Source: Gari tellinella (Eukaryota > Mollusca > Bivalvia > Cardiida > Psammobiidae). Taken from it: DNA of 64,000 bases. The position numbers and the translations under genes are program-made. The DNA lies in the NCBI GenBank assembly GCA_922989275.2, contig OV277863.1:48156999-48220998 (forward strand). The letters run 5' to 3'. Below are positions 20,718-32,260 of this stretch, one piece after another (the first letter of the stretch is position 1; the number at the start of each line of letters is the position of its first letter). The notes below the pieces were generated by a model, which had not been told where the DNA came from, ran no database searches, and was given only the letters and a program-made list of their open reading frames with translations.

Positions 20718-21907
20718 GTGCCAGGAGCAAGAAACTTATTCCAGTGTTGAGAGACAGAAGGACGCCAATCCCTCGGATTCTGAGGTTTCTTGCGACGTGC
20801 GACTTTTCCAAGACAGATATGAGGGACTGGGTATTGGACCGTCTGTACTCGGCCATTATCGCTCCTATTGGTGTGGAAACCTACTATGATGACGACATGG
20901 ACGAGAGTTACAGTTACGAGGCTCACTTTGAAAACCAGAACATGACATACCCTAAATCACTGTGGAGTCCTTTCTCATCTTCACAGTCCAGTGGCATAGA
21001 CATTTCACCTTACTCCGGGTCGGCAGAAGCCAGTTCGAGTGGAATCAGTTCAGACTTACAGAGCAGTGTTTCCAGTGACGTCAGCATGAGTCCCACGACG
21101 TATTCACTAAGAACCACGATCCGTGATGAAACTCTAACAGACAGGTCTCACATTGACTCTTTAGGAGATGCACACTCAGATACCATGTCAGTTTGTACCC
21201 TAGGTGAGGATGACTCGGTGTATACCACAGCAACTAGTGACAATTGCCCAATTAACAAAAGGAATGAACGTAGTAGATCGCAATCCTCCCTTTCTGCTAG
21301 CGGAAGTCCGTCCTCTCAGTCGTCTATCAGCCAGTTATTCCCGAATGCCGCCTGTTGTCGGACTTCAGACCGAGCTCACAGTCCAGCTAAACAGAACCAA
21401 ACAAGTTCGCCAAAACTTCGAAAAGAAGGAAAGGAGCGAAATGACGGGAATGGAGGAAATAGTATTACAAGTATGCTTTCGCAATTCGTTAGAAGTAAAC
21501 AAAAGAAGCCCAAGAACCATTCCAAAGAGGGGGCGAAAGGATTTCATTCTGAAGTGCTCTATAACAGAGATGACTCAATGACGGGAAAACCTGTGCGCAA
21601 GTATAATAGTGGAATAGTGCCTGAAGAAGCATTCCAAATGACAAACTATCCACCCGATACCTCAAAAGACTTGTTTGATTTAAGCGTTACATCATCTTCA
21701 GAGTTCGTTAAAGTAGAGATTGACTCGCTGGAAGGGTATACTAGAATTTGTGTGCCCGAAACAATAAAGGAATATGTTCCCGTCCGTAAACCTAAACCGA
21801 AAATTCCTCCTAAACCAAACATGGCACCACGGAGGTCGCGGAGTCCTCCAGATGACGGGGCTTCTGGTAAAGACAGTACAGGGGACAAGGGCCAGATTTT
21901 TGTTTGA
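20718..21907 (+). CDS. MYD88: MyD88 last exon: end of TIR domain and long C-terminal tail
   Basis: It begins with two bases finishing the split Gly codon and reads ARSKKLIPVLRDRRTP, then ILRFLATCDFSKTDMRDWV, the C-terminal part of a MyD88 TIR domain with the box 3 Trp. From about 20865 a tail of some 340 residues follows that vertebrate MyD88 lacks: an acidic DDDMDES patch, long Ser-rich stretches, a Lys/Arg-rich segment and a proline motif KPKPKIPPKPNMAPRRSRSP near the end that looks like an SH3-binding site. Long tails on MyD88 are known in some invertebrates. The stop is TGA at 21905-21907. The ATG at 20744 is internal. The ORF at 21204-21581 is an out-of-frame shadow. Confidence 0.9.
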
Positions 21908-22082
21908 TTATAGTGTTAGTGCCAAACGGTTCATGGGTTATATATGTCTCACGCATATGTAGTGGAAATACATTCTTCTTTCTCGTAGCACCGTTTATAG
22001 AGGTCTCACAGAAGAAATGTCCATATGAGTATCAAATGTTTGGATCCTGATCAGACGTCATTTAACACGATGTCAGGCTCCG
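21908..22082. other. MyD88 3' flank
   Basis: No AATAAA is obvious in the first 170 bases. A half-core (ATGTTTGGATCCTGATCAGA) starts at about 22037. Confidence 0.4.
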
Positions 22083-22217
22083 AGGTTATAAAGCTTTTGA
22101 CTTGAGTCTAAACTCGTTTCCAAGCATTTGATTGGTCAGATTTGAGCCTAGGCTCAAATCTGTGTAATCAAATGCTTGGAAACACACTCAGACTCAACTA
22201 AAACGCTTTATAACCCC
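22083..22217. repeat. Long palindrome, family F, copy 1
   Basis: Arms CCAAGCATTTGATTGGTCAG and its near-complement meet at TTTGAGCCTAGGCTCAAA. The outer ends GGTTATAAAGC / GCTTTATAACC also pair. Related foldbacks lie at 22918-23066, 23786-24000 and 47255-47370. Confidence 0.75.
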
Positions 22218-22372
22218 GGAGCCTGATCATGTTTCAATCTACTTTGCAATGACTGTGGTTGCCTATGACAGTAAAAGGGTTAAAGCGAGTGAGGCTAACA
22301 AATTGCCTGTCAAATTTTAATTAATTGTGAAAATTAAAGGAACAACTCAAAACTGTCAATTTCTACCCACGA

Positions 22373-22455
22373 GTGTACTGCAGTTATTTTAATTTGGGCT
22401 ATAAAAGGGAACGAATAGAATACACTTATCCCTTTTATAGCCAAATTTAATATTG
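22373..22455. repeat. Foldback with 24-bp arms
   Basis: TTTGGGCTATAAAAGGGA and TCCCTTTTATAGCCAAA pair around a ~22-bp loop. Confidence 0.65.
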
Positions 22456-22524
22456 TTGTCTGGAATATTGCTTCAAAGTTAGATGCAAGACAGTACAATT
22501 GACGAAATTTTGAAACGAACGTAA

Positions 22525-22585
22525 AATAGTATGGTACCTGGTCAGACGCAGTATTATGCGGTATCTGATCAGGATCAAAACTTTT
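22525..22585. repeat. Hairpin core, degenerate
   Basis: GGTACCTGGTCAGACGCAG and its rough complement read as another copy of the window-wide core. Confidence 0.45.
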
Positions 22586-22633
22586 TGAAAAGGCACATTG
22601 GCAGAGATAGGGTTAAGGTAGTCCTACTGGTAT

Positions 22634-22830
22634 TTCAATGTCATTTACTTTTTATAGTCCAAATGTTCCAAGATATATTATGTAATTTACAGTTTGAGGG
22701 ATGTCATTTACTTTTGTAGTCCAAATGTTCCAAAATTATGTAATTTACAGTTTGAAAGATGTCATTTACTTTTGTAGTCCAAATGGTCCAAGATGAACTA
22801 TGTAATTTACAGTTTGAGGGATGTCTTGCA
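22634..22830. repeat. Tandem repeat, ~65-bp period, three units
   Basis: GATGTCATTTACTTTTGTAG and GTAATTTACAGTTTGAGGG recur at about 22636, 22699 and 22758. The ORF at 22531-22719 runs through it and is not a gene. Confidence 0.7.
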
Positions 22831-22917
22831 AAAATTTCAACAGAAACTTAATAAATCAAACAGTGCATGACCCACGCTGTTTGCCGTTGTAATATATATA
22901 AGGCTAACTTTGCAAAG

Positions 22918-23066
22918 GTCTAAGGTTATAAAGCGTATGAGTTGAGCCTGAGATTGTTCTCAAGCATTTAATTGTGATTTGTCAGATTGGGGCAAAAAAA
23001 TTAAATCTGATCAATAAAATGCCTGAGAACGATTTCAGATTAACCCAAATGTTTTATAACCCTATT
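22918..23066. repeat. Long palindrome, family F, copy 2
   Basis: The outer arms AGGTTATAAAGC / GTTTTATAACC and inner arms TTCTCAAGCATTTAATTG / CAATAAAATGCCTGAGAA pair with some mismatches. Confidence 0.6.
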
Positions 23067-23139
23067 AGGGCCAGGTCTAGAGCATGTGGTTACAGCTAAA
23101 GTAAAATTTACATTCAGTTAGTGTGGATTTAACATAAAT

Positions 23140-23440
23140 TGTGCCCCCTTAAACTTATGTTTTCATTTTACTGTCCATTGTTGACTATTTAGGGTTCTTG
23201 TCAATGCATAGCAATTTTACAAACAGTGCAGTCATTGAGCAGAGGGTTCCTTTAGGAGCCCTCTTTTGTTGGTATTCACTGCTTGAATAAGACACGTATA
23301 CTATTCACAGGTACTTTGTACAGGGCTTGCAAACTATGTATGACTATGGTTGAAATGGTTAACATACGCAAACAGTTTGGATCCAGCATAGACGCCGCGT
23401 GACGCTCGGTGTCTGAGCAGGACTCAAACTGTTTAACACG
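23140..23440. repeat. K-type and general hairpin cores
   Basis: A K-type core lies at about 23218-23286 (AGAGGGTTCCTTTAGGAGCCCTCT) and a general core at 23369-23434 (GCAAACAGTTTGGATCCAGC and complement). MITE termini are not clear. Confidence 0.5.
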
Positions 23441-23546
23441 CATAGTCTTGCATTTTTAGTTTAAAGCGCTTAAGTTCCAAATTTATAACAGACGACAAAT
23501 TTAAGCAGACGATACTATGGCAGCGACTGTTTTAGAAGGGTACATA

Positions 23547-23739
23547 CAGTCGAACTTTGATATCTCGAACTTGCTTAACTAGAACTATCCGATAGTTCGA
23601 CACAAGAACTGCATTATTTCATGCTCGGTTAAGTCGAACATACCCATATTTCAAAGTTAAAACGTGGCTAAGCCACGTTTTAACTTTGAAATATGGGTAT
23701 GTTCGATTGAACCAAGATCGAGATATCGAAGTTCGACTG
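23547..23739. mobile_element. pogo/Tigger-type MITE, family E, copy 1
   Basis: A 193-bp element with TA on both sides and ends CAGTCGAACTTTGATATC / GATATCGAAGTTCGACTG. The centre is a long hairpin (arms TTTCAAAGTTAAAACGTGGC). Such ends are typical of pogo/Tigger-derived MITEs. The ORF at 23686-24006 starts inside it. Confidence 0.8.
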
Positions 23740-23785
23740 TATTTACGTCGCGGCAGCGAATGTGTTTATAATATAATTATAGCGG

Positions 23786-24000
23786 TAGCAAACAAATTGG
23801 AGTCTGAGACCGTTCTCAAGCATCTGATTGGATCAGATTTGAGCTCAGATCTGACTAATGAAATGCTTGAAAACGATGTCGAACTCAACTCAGATGGGTC
23901 CAAGTCTATGGAACTCTCACTCTTTGAGCATGCAACAACTAAATTACTTGTACACAAATCTGATTGGTATAGGCTGAAAGTTGTACCGTTTGGGTTCGAC
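23786..24000. repeat. Palindrome, family F, copy 3
   Basis: CTCAAGCATCTGATTGGATC and its near-complement GACTAATGAAATGCTTGAAA form the core. It explains the ORFs on both strands. Confidence 0.55.
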
Positions 24001-24146
24001 ATTTGACTCACAGTGAGAAAGTTTCAAAACCTCGGACTCTGGTTTTGGAATATTTTGTTTAACAAACCCAAATAATAACCCTTTGTAATTGTAAATAGTT
24101 AGTATGTGTACTCCGACCTATATTGACACAATATCGTATGTATGTA

Positions 24147-24340
24147 CAGTATAAACTCGATACTTCGAACTCGCGTTAGTTCGAACATACCCATATTTCA
24201 AAATTAAAACGTGGCATAGCCACGTTTTAATTTTGAAATACGGGTATGTTCGACATAAGCGAGATCGAGTTATTGAAAGTATACTTATGAAAAACTGGTA
24301 AGGTCCATTTAAGCGAATTCGAAGTATCGAGTTTCGACTG
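24147..24340. mobile_element. pogo/Tigger-type MITE, family E, copy 2
   Basis: A 194-bp element flanked by TA with ends CAGTATAAACTCGATACT / AGTATCGAGTTTCGACTG and the same central hairpin as E1. It lies 400 bp from E1. Confidence 0.8.
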
Positions 24341-25399
24341 TATATGGATTTTATGCCCCCATAAAATTATTTATGCCAGTATCATGCTAAGTTTCTGTTG
24401 TTTCTATTAAGATTTTAAATAGTGTCCCATCGAGCCTTTTAGATGCATCATTCCAATACTTATATTTATTCATCATATGATGACTGTCTTTTGGGACATA
24501 AGGCGTTTGAATTTAATTGCGGCCAACTTTAACAAAGGCGACAGATTTCCGTATAAAGTATCTACTAGATCACAATTTCTTGATCATTATGACAATTCTT
24601 TTCAACATTTGTTTGTTTCTATATAATGCTACACACCCCTATCGGGTATTACGAGCAGGGGCACTTTTAAGTTGCACCATTGGGACAATATGAGTGGCAA
24701 ACAGTTTGGAGCCCGATCAGACGCCGGATAATCATTTGCGTTTTTGCATAAGCGTGTGTATTAATGTTGTAAAAATATGCCACTCTTCTCGGTTGGACCT
24801 CATCTGAAAAAATAGCTTGGCCAGCGTATGACATGAGCTCCCTTTAAGTCCCTCCAGACTGCCTTAGCCAGAGTGCACTAACATTGGCAAAATACAGACC
24901 TCCAGATCAGGGGAGTAGTTTAAAATCTAACTCTCTAATCTGGAGCCCTAACATAGTTCTGAACCACGATCAGACGCCGAGTAACTCTGCATCTGATCAG
25001 GACCCAAACAGGTTGACACATCCATCGACTTTTCTTCAGAAGTACTTAACGCTTAACATGCACAAAAATGAGTGTTTATATCTAGTGACGCATAACAAGG
25101 TCCTTTAAGCTACCATATGCTTATTATGCTAGGGTATACTTATTATATGGATCACACTTCTGAAATATGTCCGGTCGAATTCCGACTCGAGTTATTGTAT
25201 GTTTAATACAGTATTTCGCATGTGTTTGTAACCTTCTTGTTTTAGCTTTTAAAGCACCTACTAACCAGTTACTGTTATCACTAATAAATAGTTTGTTTTT
25301 TGATCATCCAAGTGTTGTTTTACATTTATAATGCAGTCAATATTTATCTAAGCGACGAAGTTATAGAAGACTCATGTGCAGTATTTTATACACAATAAA
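24341..25399. repeat. AT-rich region with MITE remnants
   Basis: A half-core with GGAGCCCGATCAGACGCCGG lies at 24706, and a fuller core at 24955-25013 (CGATCAGACGCCGAGTAACT...). The ORF 24884-25108 is explained by the core. No gene is supported. Confidence 0.4.
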
Positions 25400-25640
25400 C
25401 CGCACAATAAAGTCTAACGTTTAAAGTGTCGTCTGCTTATTTTTTCTTCAAAGTTGCATGTAAACATTAATGACGAGTTACAACAGCATAAATTCAGATC
25501 AGACGCCTCGTTACGCGTTGTCTGTTCTGGATTCAAGCTACGTGCAAATGTAAACCAATTTCCCTCCACATAACGACTCCCTCCGAATAACGCACACATG
25601 TTTGACTCCTATTGGATGACGTTGTAGCGAGGTAGCGCCG
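25400..25640. mobile_element. MITE family B, copy 4, inverted and eroded
   Basis: Family B motifs read in reverse: the GTGTCGTCTGC region, a core at 25490-25550, CCCTCCACATAACGACTCCC, and a degraded terminus ending near GTAGCGCCG at 25640. Confidence 0.6.
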
Positions 25641-26230
25641 TAATAATAACAAACTCTATTCTTTTTAAATTAATATATGATATTATGTTACATTATATAA
25701 TATTTTATAATCTGCATTAAATTTGTTTGCAGATTCAAAAATAAAATAGTAATAAGAAGACACATAAACGCAATGTCAAACAGATTGAATAATCATCATA
25801 ATTCACGTAAACATCCTAAAAATTGGGAAACCACGTGTAACTGCTGAAATTAACATAAAATTTGGACAAGATTTTCTTTTAGCGCGTGGTAGCTTGATGC
25901 AGGACAAAACAAATGTAATACAGAAAGCCCCCAAAATAGCTTAATGTATTATTACCCTTTTCCATACATTTAGTATCTCCTGCTTCTAAGATCTCTAGTA
26001 TCCTTTATGGTTCGTCGCTTGAAAGATAGTACATTTTTTGAACTTTTATAATAACTTCCCTGTACAAACATACCTATTGCATTAATCATATCATAATAAC
26101 CATCATGATACTTAGAGCACGTGACACTGATCACTAAGTGCACGTGACATTGGGAACGGTCAATTAATCATCAAAATATATCAGAATGTGCCGGTGTACT
26201 ATTGAACTATATTGTTTACTTTCAAGTGTC
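25641..26230. other. Unassigned AT-rich region
   Basis: A short repeat of TGATCACT/CACGTGACA occurs at 26115-26150. Otherwise no structure is seen. Confidence 0.4.
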
Positions 26231-26480
26231 AACGTCAACTGCTAATGGATGTTATCCATTCCAAATGGCTATTTAACGATTACATGTACTTCCATTGAAA
26301 ACAGCTTTGAGTTAGATCAGACACCGGGTAACCTGACATCTGATCAGGCTCAAAACTGTTTGCTACTCAGGTTAAAATGAATTATAAGAACTTTAAAAAT
26401 AAATGTCATTTTCTTTATTTTATTGCCATGCGATTGTGTTTGGACAGGAAAGAATAACGCCTCCACTGTTTAAGTTTAGC
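26231..26480. mobile_element. Degenerate family A-like MITE
   Basis: The core 26298-26362 (GATCAGACACCGGGTAACC) and the right end GGAAAGAATAACGCCTCCAC resemble family A. The left end is not clear. Confidence 0.5.
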
Positions 26481-26705
26481 GGATGGCCACACGTTTTTAA
26501 CTATCATATGATATTGGTTACCTGCAAGTGCCGCTAGTTACTGTCTTTATTCGAGATGTATTTTACCCTTTGAACCCTAGCGATGCATATACACGTCCTT
26601 TACACAGACATATTTGTCAAATATGCAAACATTACAGATAAAGGCTAAAAAATACCCCACCCCACTAGCAGTGTCAATTTTTGCAAGCACAAACGTTCAG
26701 TTTAA
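26481..26705. repeat. K-family end fragment and unassigned sequence
   Basis: ACCCTTTGAACCCTAGCG at 26562 is a K-family left terminus with no recognisable remainder. Confidence 0.4.
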
Positions 26706-26712
26706 CTAGAAT

Positions 26713-26792
26713 GTCTCCCCCCCCCCCCCCAAAAAAAAAAAAAAATAAAAAAATTAATAAAATAAAATAATTTTTTTTTTTTTTTTTTTAGA
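26713..26792. repeat. Poly-C/poly-A/poly-T low complexity
   Basis: A run of about 14 C is followed by A-rich sequence and about 19 T. Length may be unreliable in the assembly. Confidence 0.85.
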
Positions 26793-26799
26793 TAGTCCA

Positions 26800-28090
26800 G
26801 ATAAAATTTCAAACAACATAACATTTCACATACAAGTTGTTAATCCGTGAAAGTTTGGAGCAACCCACACACAAGTTTTCCTTACATATTCTATGCACGA
26901 AACGAATTCAAATTCATAATTTTTCTGTCAAAATGGTTGCATCCCAAATTGAAAACATCATGAACACAATATATATTTATAAGTAATTAATTTGTGAAAA
27001 CTGCTTTGAAAAAAAAAATAAGGGTCATAACTTTCGTCGAAAAGGTCCCAGTTCAGACTCCAAACCCCATTAACATCTTCCTATTAAAGTTGTATATCTG
27101 TGAAAGTTTGGAGGACACATCTTTAGTAGTATAGGAGGAGTTAGCTGCACACGATGTTTGCTCTTTATTTTCTTTGTAGGGAAACATTGAAAGGGCCATA
27201 AATTTTGTCAAAAAGGTTTGAGTTCAAATTCCAAGCCACATTCACATCTTCCAAAATAAGTTAAAGTTAAAGTTTTGAGCAAATCCTTCCAGTAGTAGTG
27301 TTCAACTTCATAGAATTTTAACAGGCTATAGAAACTAAACTACTAATCATATTTGTTTGCAATTCAGAGAACCTCTATGCTACTTTTTGAATTGTTATTT
27401 AAAAAAGGCCATACCTTTAGTCCAAAAGGTCACAGCTCGAATTCCAAAACCACATGAACATCTCCCTATATAAATTTTTCATCTGTGAGAGTTCTGAAGA
27501 AATCCCCCAGTAGTGTAGGAGGAGTTAGCTGCACAAGAGTTTTGCCCTATATATTTAATGTTAGAAAATTTTCGAAGGGCCATACCTTTTGTAAAACAAA
27601 AGCTGTCGGAGAACAGCAAAGGTCGCCGAATGAAACCTTTCTTAAATAGGTAACTATCAATAGAAAAATGAATCAGTACAGTGATATTCAAGCCACAGGG
27701 AACATCCATTAAACATACCAGCTTCCTGATGCAAATATGTCACGTAGTATTCCAAGTGCATTCCAACACTTACTCCATTACTAACATTGAAATTTCAGTG
27801 TCAAAACGCTAAGTCCACAACAGGTAAAATTATGACTTAAATCAAATTCTATTTTCATTTTAACTACGCAAAGTCAATGCTCAACCAACAGGGAACCTCC
27901 ATTCCAAATATCAGCTTCCTAATGTAAATATTTCATGTAGTATAAGTGTATTTCAACACTTACTCCAACACTTTAACCATGAGAAATCAGCCGAAAAATC
28001 TGTCCAAAACAGGTGAAATCTTGACTAAATTTCAATTATTTTAAAAACTTAACTATGCAACATCAACGTTCAACCCACTAGGAAATGTAT
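26800..28090. repeat. Degenerate tandem-core repeat array
   Basis: Monomers of roughly 150-200 bp share motifs such as GGGCCATA...TTTTGTC, AAAAGGTC, AACATCTTCC and GTGAAAGTTTGGAG at about 27015, 27190, 27405 and 27580. From 27640 a second monomer type (GGAACCTCCATT, ATATCAGCTTCCTAATG, TTCAACACTTACTCC) occurs twice. The ends are not recognised and the minus-strand ORF at 27479-27709 is not a gene. Confidence 0.55.
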
Positions 28091-28298
28091 TTTTTGTCGT
28101 TTGAATGAAGTGAATTAGACAGGAAATAATTACCCCTGGGTGTAGGAATCTCAATGTTGATTGGTTGATATACAGTTGTTTATATAGTCAGCTGACTATG
28201 GTCAGTATGCCTGATTGCATACATGTATTGGTCATTCAGCGTTGGACATTCATAGTGGACACTACAGTAAATTTCTAATGTACGAAGGACACGAGCAC

Positions 28299-29062
28299 AT
28301 GGCAGAAAATCTGGAGCACGTGGTGGTAGACATACCCGGCCCCAGTAACGGAAGGGTAGAATTGGTTCTAAACCAAGTTTTGTCTCAACTCAAAGAGCAG
28401 AGGGGGGAACTAAATGGACTCAGGTCTGAAGTAAAGGACAGCAGCATTTCTGTTAAGGCGGAGGTTCACAAATTGAAGGAGAAAGGGTTGACATGGAAGT
28501 GGGAGGGGAACAAGCTTCAGTACAACTTTAATTCAGACATTGAGCAGGACTATGTTCAAGCATTGTGGGCTGTGGACAATAGTAAGTTTGTGTACTCAAA
28601 GGATATCCTAAACTCATGTGTAGAGAAAATGAAAAAGCGGAACAAGCTTATCAGGATAGCCGATACTTCGGAGGCTGGTGGGATACGACCAAACTGTATA
28701 AATCCAATCCGGTGGCGAGCGACAGCGAGGACGAGTCCCGCATTACCAAGGCAGAAAACCGCGCCCTACGCAAGAGGAAACAAGCCGTTTCGAAGTCTAC
28801 AGGGAAAGCGAAGCATGTTCCCGTGCCTTCTCCAGGGCCTCATCCTTATGCTGGGCCATCTCTATTTGGATCGTGGGGAGGGTCAGGTTATGGAGCGCCA
28901 AACTATCAATCTGGTGGAGCTTCCAGTACTTTTCGACCCTCAACCAAAAAGCGAATGCCTACAGGATGCTGTTTTGCCTGCAGCAGTTTTCAACATTTCC
29001 GACGAGAATGTCCCTTTGTCAGAGTCCAGTCGAGAGAGTCCATTCCCAAAAGTGGTCAGTGA
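28299..29062 (+). pseudogene. Orphan DIRS-type retrotransposon gag with frameshift
   Basis: The ATG at 28299 opens MAENLEHVVVDIPGPSNG and a coiled-coil-like stretch (VLSQLKEQRGELNGLRSEV). After it come KLIRIADTSE and, in another frame, YKSNPVASDSEDESRITKAE and a zinc knuckle CFACSSFQHFRREC (CX2CX4HX4C, about 28967-29008). This order (IAD-SE-GW, then a D-SEDE-RI-AE segment, then a C-terminal knuckle) is what I know from ORF1 of DIRS-like tyrosine-recombinase retrotransposons of marine invertebrates. A one-base deletion near 28677 moves the frame, so the two halves are read as separate ORFs. No reverse transcriptase or recombinase follows, hence a truncated, dead copy. Confidence 0.6.
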
Positions 29063-29179
29063 TATCAAAGATGAGTATATTTCTAACAAGAATATCGTTC
29101 CCAACGATGGATGCTCCCCACAAAGAAAAACCCCAAGGTATAGCATGTTTAGTAGGTGAACACAGTATCGAGTTTCATC

Positions 29180-29843
29180 AACTTATGATATAACTTTCAG
29201 GAGATATGCTTCAGACAAAAATGATTTTTTATGAAAAAAGGGAGGCAATTCAATATTTGGCGATGACAGAGTTATAATTCTTGTGTAGTTCACTTCTTTT
29301 TGTCATCCGCTAACACAGTATCAAGGTTCAAGTTACAATGCGGCAGAAAGTTTGATTTTTTAAAAAGTTATGTAGAAAAAGGGAAATAATTCAATATTGG
29401 GAGATGGCAGACTTATGGTTCTTGAGTACAGCACTCTTTCTGTCATCTAGTATCACTGTATCAAGTTTCATCAACTTACAATGCAATGCTCGGGAGATAT
29501 GCTCCAGAAAAAAATTGATTTTTTTTAAATCGAAAAGGGGAGATAATTAAATATTGGGAGATGACAGAGTAATGGTTCTTGTGTACTGCACCTCCTTATA
29601 TCATCACCTATCACTGTATCAAGTTCCATTAACTTACGGTGTAGCAGTCAAGAGATATACTCCGGACAAAATTGTTTTGTATTTTTAGAAAAAGGGAGAT
29701 AATTCAATATTGGGAGATGACAGAGCTACCGTTCTTGTGTACTGCACTTCCTTTAGTCATCCTCTATCACTGTTACAAGTTTCATTAACTTTCAGTGTAA
29801 CGGTCCAGAGATATGCTCCGGACAAAATTGATTTTTTATGAGA
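29180..29843. repeat. Tandem-core repeat, ~150-bp monomers, left part
   Basis: Monomers with GGGAGATAATTCAATATTGG, CTTGTGTACTGCAC and ATATGCTCCGGACAAAAT recur about every 150 bp from 29230. The array is interrupted by P3 and resumes at 31123. Confidence 0.7.
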
Positions 29844-31122
29844 ACAAGAGGGCCTGAAGGCCCTGATATCGCTCACCATTTTGAAGCCTGATAGCTTTAC
29901 CTTTGAATTTCACCCGTTTTATTCTAAATCATTTCAATTTTGTAATATAGCATGTAAACAACATTGGAATACGACCTACTCTAGTATAGTAGAGTACATC
30001 AAGGGCAGATAACTAGAGCTTAAATAATACTGAAATGAGGCATTTTCTAGCATTTCAAAGTATATCAAGGGCAGATAACTCTTGCCACAATGATCAGATT
30101 TCAACAATAATTGCACTTCTTCGAGAACTTGTAGCTATATACATTGTGTGCAAGTATAATTAAAATCCATTGAAAACTGTAGTTGCAAGAGTGAAGATTG
30201 GTTAAAAATTGTTGCCTCTTGAGTGTAAACAGCGTTAAATATGGCATTTTCAGCGATTCAAAGGCAGATAACTCTTAACCTATTGGTCTGATTTCAACCA
30301 TAATCAAACTCATCCAAACTCTTATATTAATATACAATCTGAGCAAGTTTAAGAAAGATTTGATAAAAATTGTGGCCTCTAGAGTGTAAACATTGTTAAA
30401 TATGGCATTTTCAGCAATTCAAGGGTAGATAACTCTTGACCTATTTCAACCATAATCGAACTCATCTGAACTCTTATAGTAATATACAATCTGAGCAAGT
30501 TTGAGGAAGATTTGATAAAAATTGTGGCTTCTAGAGTGTAAACACAATTAAATATGACATCTTCAGCAATTCAAAGGCAGATTAAATCTTGACCTATTTC
30601 AACCATAATGGAACTCATCTGAACTCTTATAGTAATATACAATCTGAGCAAGTTTGAGGAAGATTTGATAAAAATTGTGGCTTCTAGAGTGTAAACACAA
30701 TTAAATATGACATTTTCAGCAATTCAAAGGCAGATAAATCTTGACCTATTTGTCCAATTTCAACCATAATCGAACTCAATCGTACTCTTATGGTAACATA
30801 CAATCTGAGCAAGTTTGAGAAAGATTGAATAAATCTGTGGCCTCTAGAGTGTAAACACTATTAAATATGGTATTTTCAGCAATTCAAAGGTAGATAACTC
30901 ATGACCTATTGGTCTGATTTCAACCATAATTGAACTCATTCGAATTATTATGGTAATATACAATCTGAGCAAGTTTGAGAAAGATAAGATTAAAATTGTG
31001 GCCTCTAGAGAATAAACACTAAAATTGTTGACGACGGACGACGAACGACGAACGACAAACGACGGACGCCGGACATTCAAGGATTGCAAAAGCTCACCCT
31101 GAGCTAGCTCAGGTGAGCTAAA
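29844..31122. mobile_element. Tandem-core (pearl/Helentron-like) element P3
   Basis: It starts AACAAGAGGGCCTGAAGGCC, has subterminal ATCGCTCACC, and ends with a hairpin AGCTCACCCTGAGC ... GCTCAGGTGAGCTAAAA. Inside are six or so ~155-bp monomers with GGCAGATAACTCTTGACCTA and CAATCTGAGCAAGTTTGA, then a GACGGACGACGAACGACG stretch. It splits the array around it, so it is younger. Confidence 0.7.
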
Positions 31123-31480
31123 AAGGGAGATGATTCAAAATTGGGAGATGAGAGAGTTACGGTTCTTGTGTACTGCACCTCCTCCTGTCATTCTCTATCA
31201 CTGTATCAAGTTTCATCAACCTACGGTGTATCGTTCAAGAGATATGCTCCGGACAAAAAGCGTGACGGACGGACAGACGTGCCACCGAATTGGGTTAGAG
31301 GGCTTTTTCTTTTGTTATTTTCTTTTGTTCGAATAACGGGCCACGGCCCCTTAGTGTATTGTTACGGAATGAACTCTATTGTCTTCTTTTGTTATGTTTA
31401 CCGTTATCTGGCCCTCTAACCCAATTCGGTGGCGCGGACAGACGGCCGGAAACACGGACGGACGGACAAAGCGGGAGCAT
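31123..31480. repeat. Tandem-core repeat, right part, with foldback 31281-31433
   Basis: One more monomer of the 29180 array and its GACGGACGGACAG tail, interrupted by a 153-bp foldback whose 22-bp arms begin GCCACCGAATTGGGTTAGAG and end at the exact complement. Confidence 0.65.
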
Positions 31481-32260
31481 AAAAATTGAGGTGTAAACGA
31501 GAAACGAAACCAACACCTCAAGGGAAATATAGGAGTTATAAGTAAGCATTTTTCGAAACCTAAATACAGATTTCGAAACCTAAATGCGGCCCTTCGTTCA
31601 AAGTCAAGGTCACAGGGGGTCAAACGTTTTAGTGGATACACTTGCATACCAAATATAAAAGCAATACTTCCAGGGACATAGAAGTTATGATTGTTTCCAC
31701 AGTTAATACACTTTTTGAAATTTAAACGCAGTGGCTGAGGTCAAGGTCAATGGGGTCAAACATATAAGGAAGGAAAGGTCTTGCCCCAAGGCATGTGTGG
31801 TGCAAGTATGAAAGAAAGATGTAGATGAAAGGGCATAGAAAACGTGAACACTTTCTTCAATCTGTTAACATGAACGGGAAAGGCAAAGGGTCAACGTCGA
31901 CGCCCAGGTGACAACATAATGCTTTCCTAGACATTCATATAGTGAGCTTAAATTTCAATATTCAAAGGCATAAAACACAAACCATTTAAACACACTTTTC
32001 ACTTTCATTTATTCCAATACACATTGTTTCAACAACTTGTCAACAATTTCTAAAGATTTCAAACATGCACATATTATTTTCCAACATATTACATAAGTTA
32101 CAAAATTTTATCCAAATTTGTTTTTGTGGATTTGTAAAAAAAACCACACCCACACTTACTGCTTTCTCATGCAAGTAAATTGGTTGCAATGTTTCTTTCA
32201 AAAATGTGTATTCATTCACAAAGTACCGTTAAAAAATTGTGTGAACACTATAATATCATC
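31481..32260. other. Repeat-like and AT-rich sequence
   Basis: 31560-31900 has phrases (GTCAAGGTCA...GGGTCAAA) that recur within it and resemble tandem-core tails. From about 31940 it is plain AT-rich sequence. Confidence 0.35.

Noticed and set aside
20744..21907. 387-residue ORF as an independent protein
   Set aside because: The frame is open upstream to the acceptor at 20717 and joins the TIR exons in phase, so it is the last MyD88 exon.
23686..24006. 106-residue ORF on the plus strand
   Set aside because: It starts in the pogo-type MITE and continues in a family F palindrome; composition is dictated by the repeats.
31351..31647. 98-residue minus-strand ORF
   Set aside because: It crosses the foldback 31281-31433 and repeat tails; no domain.
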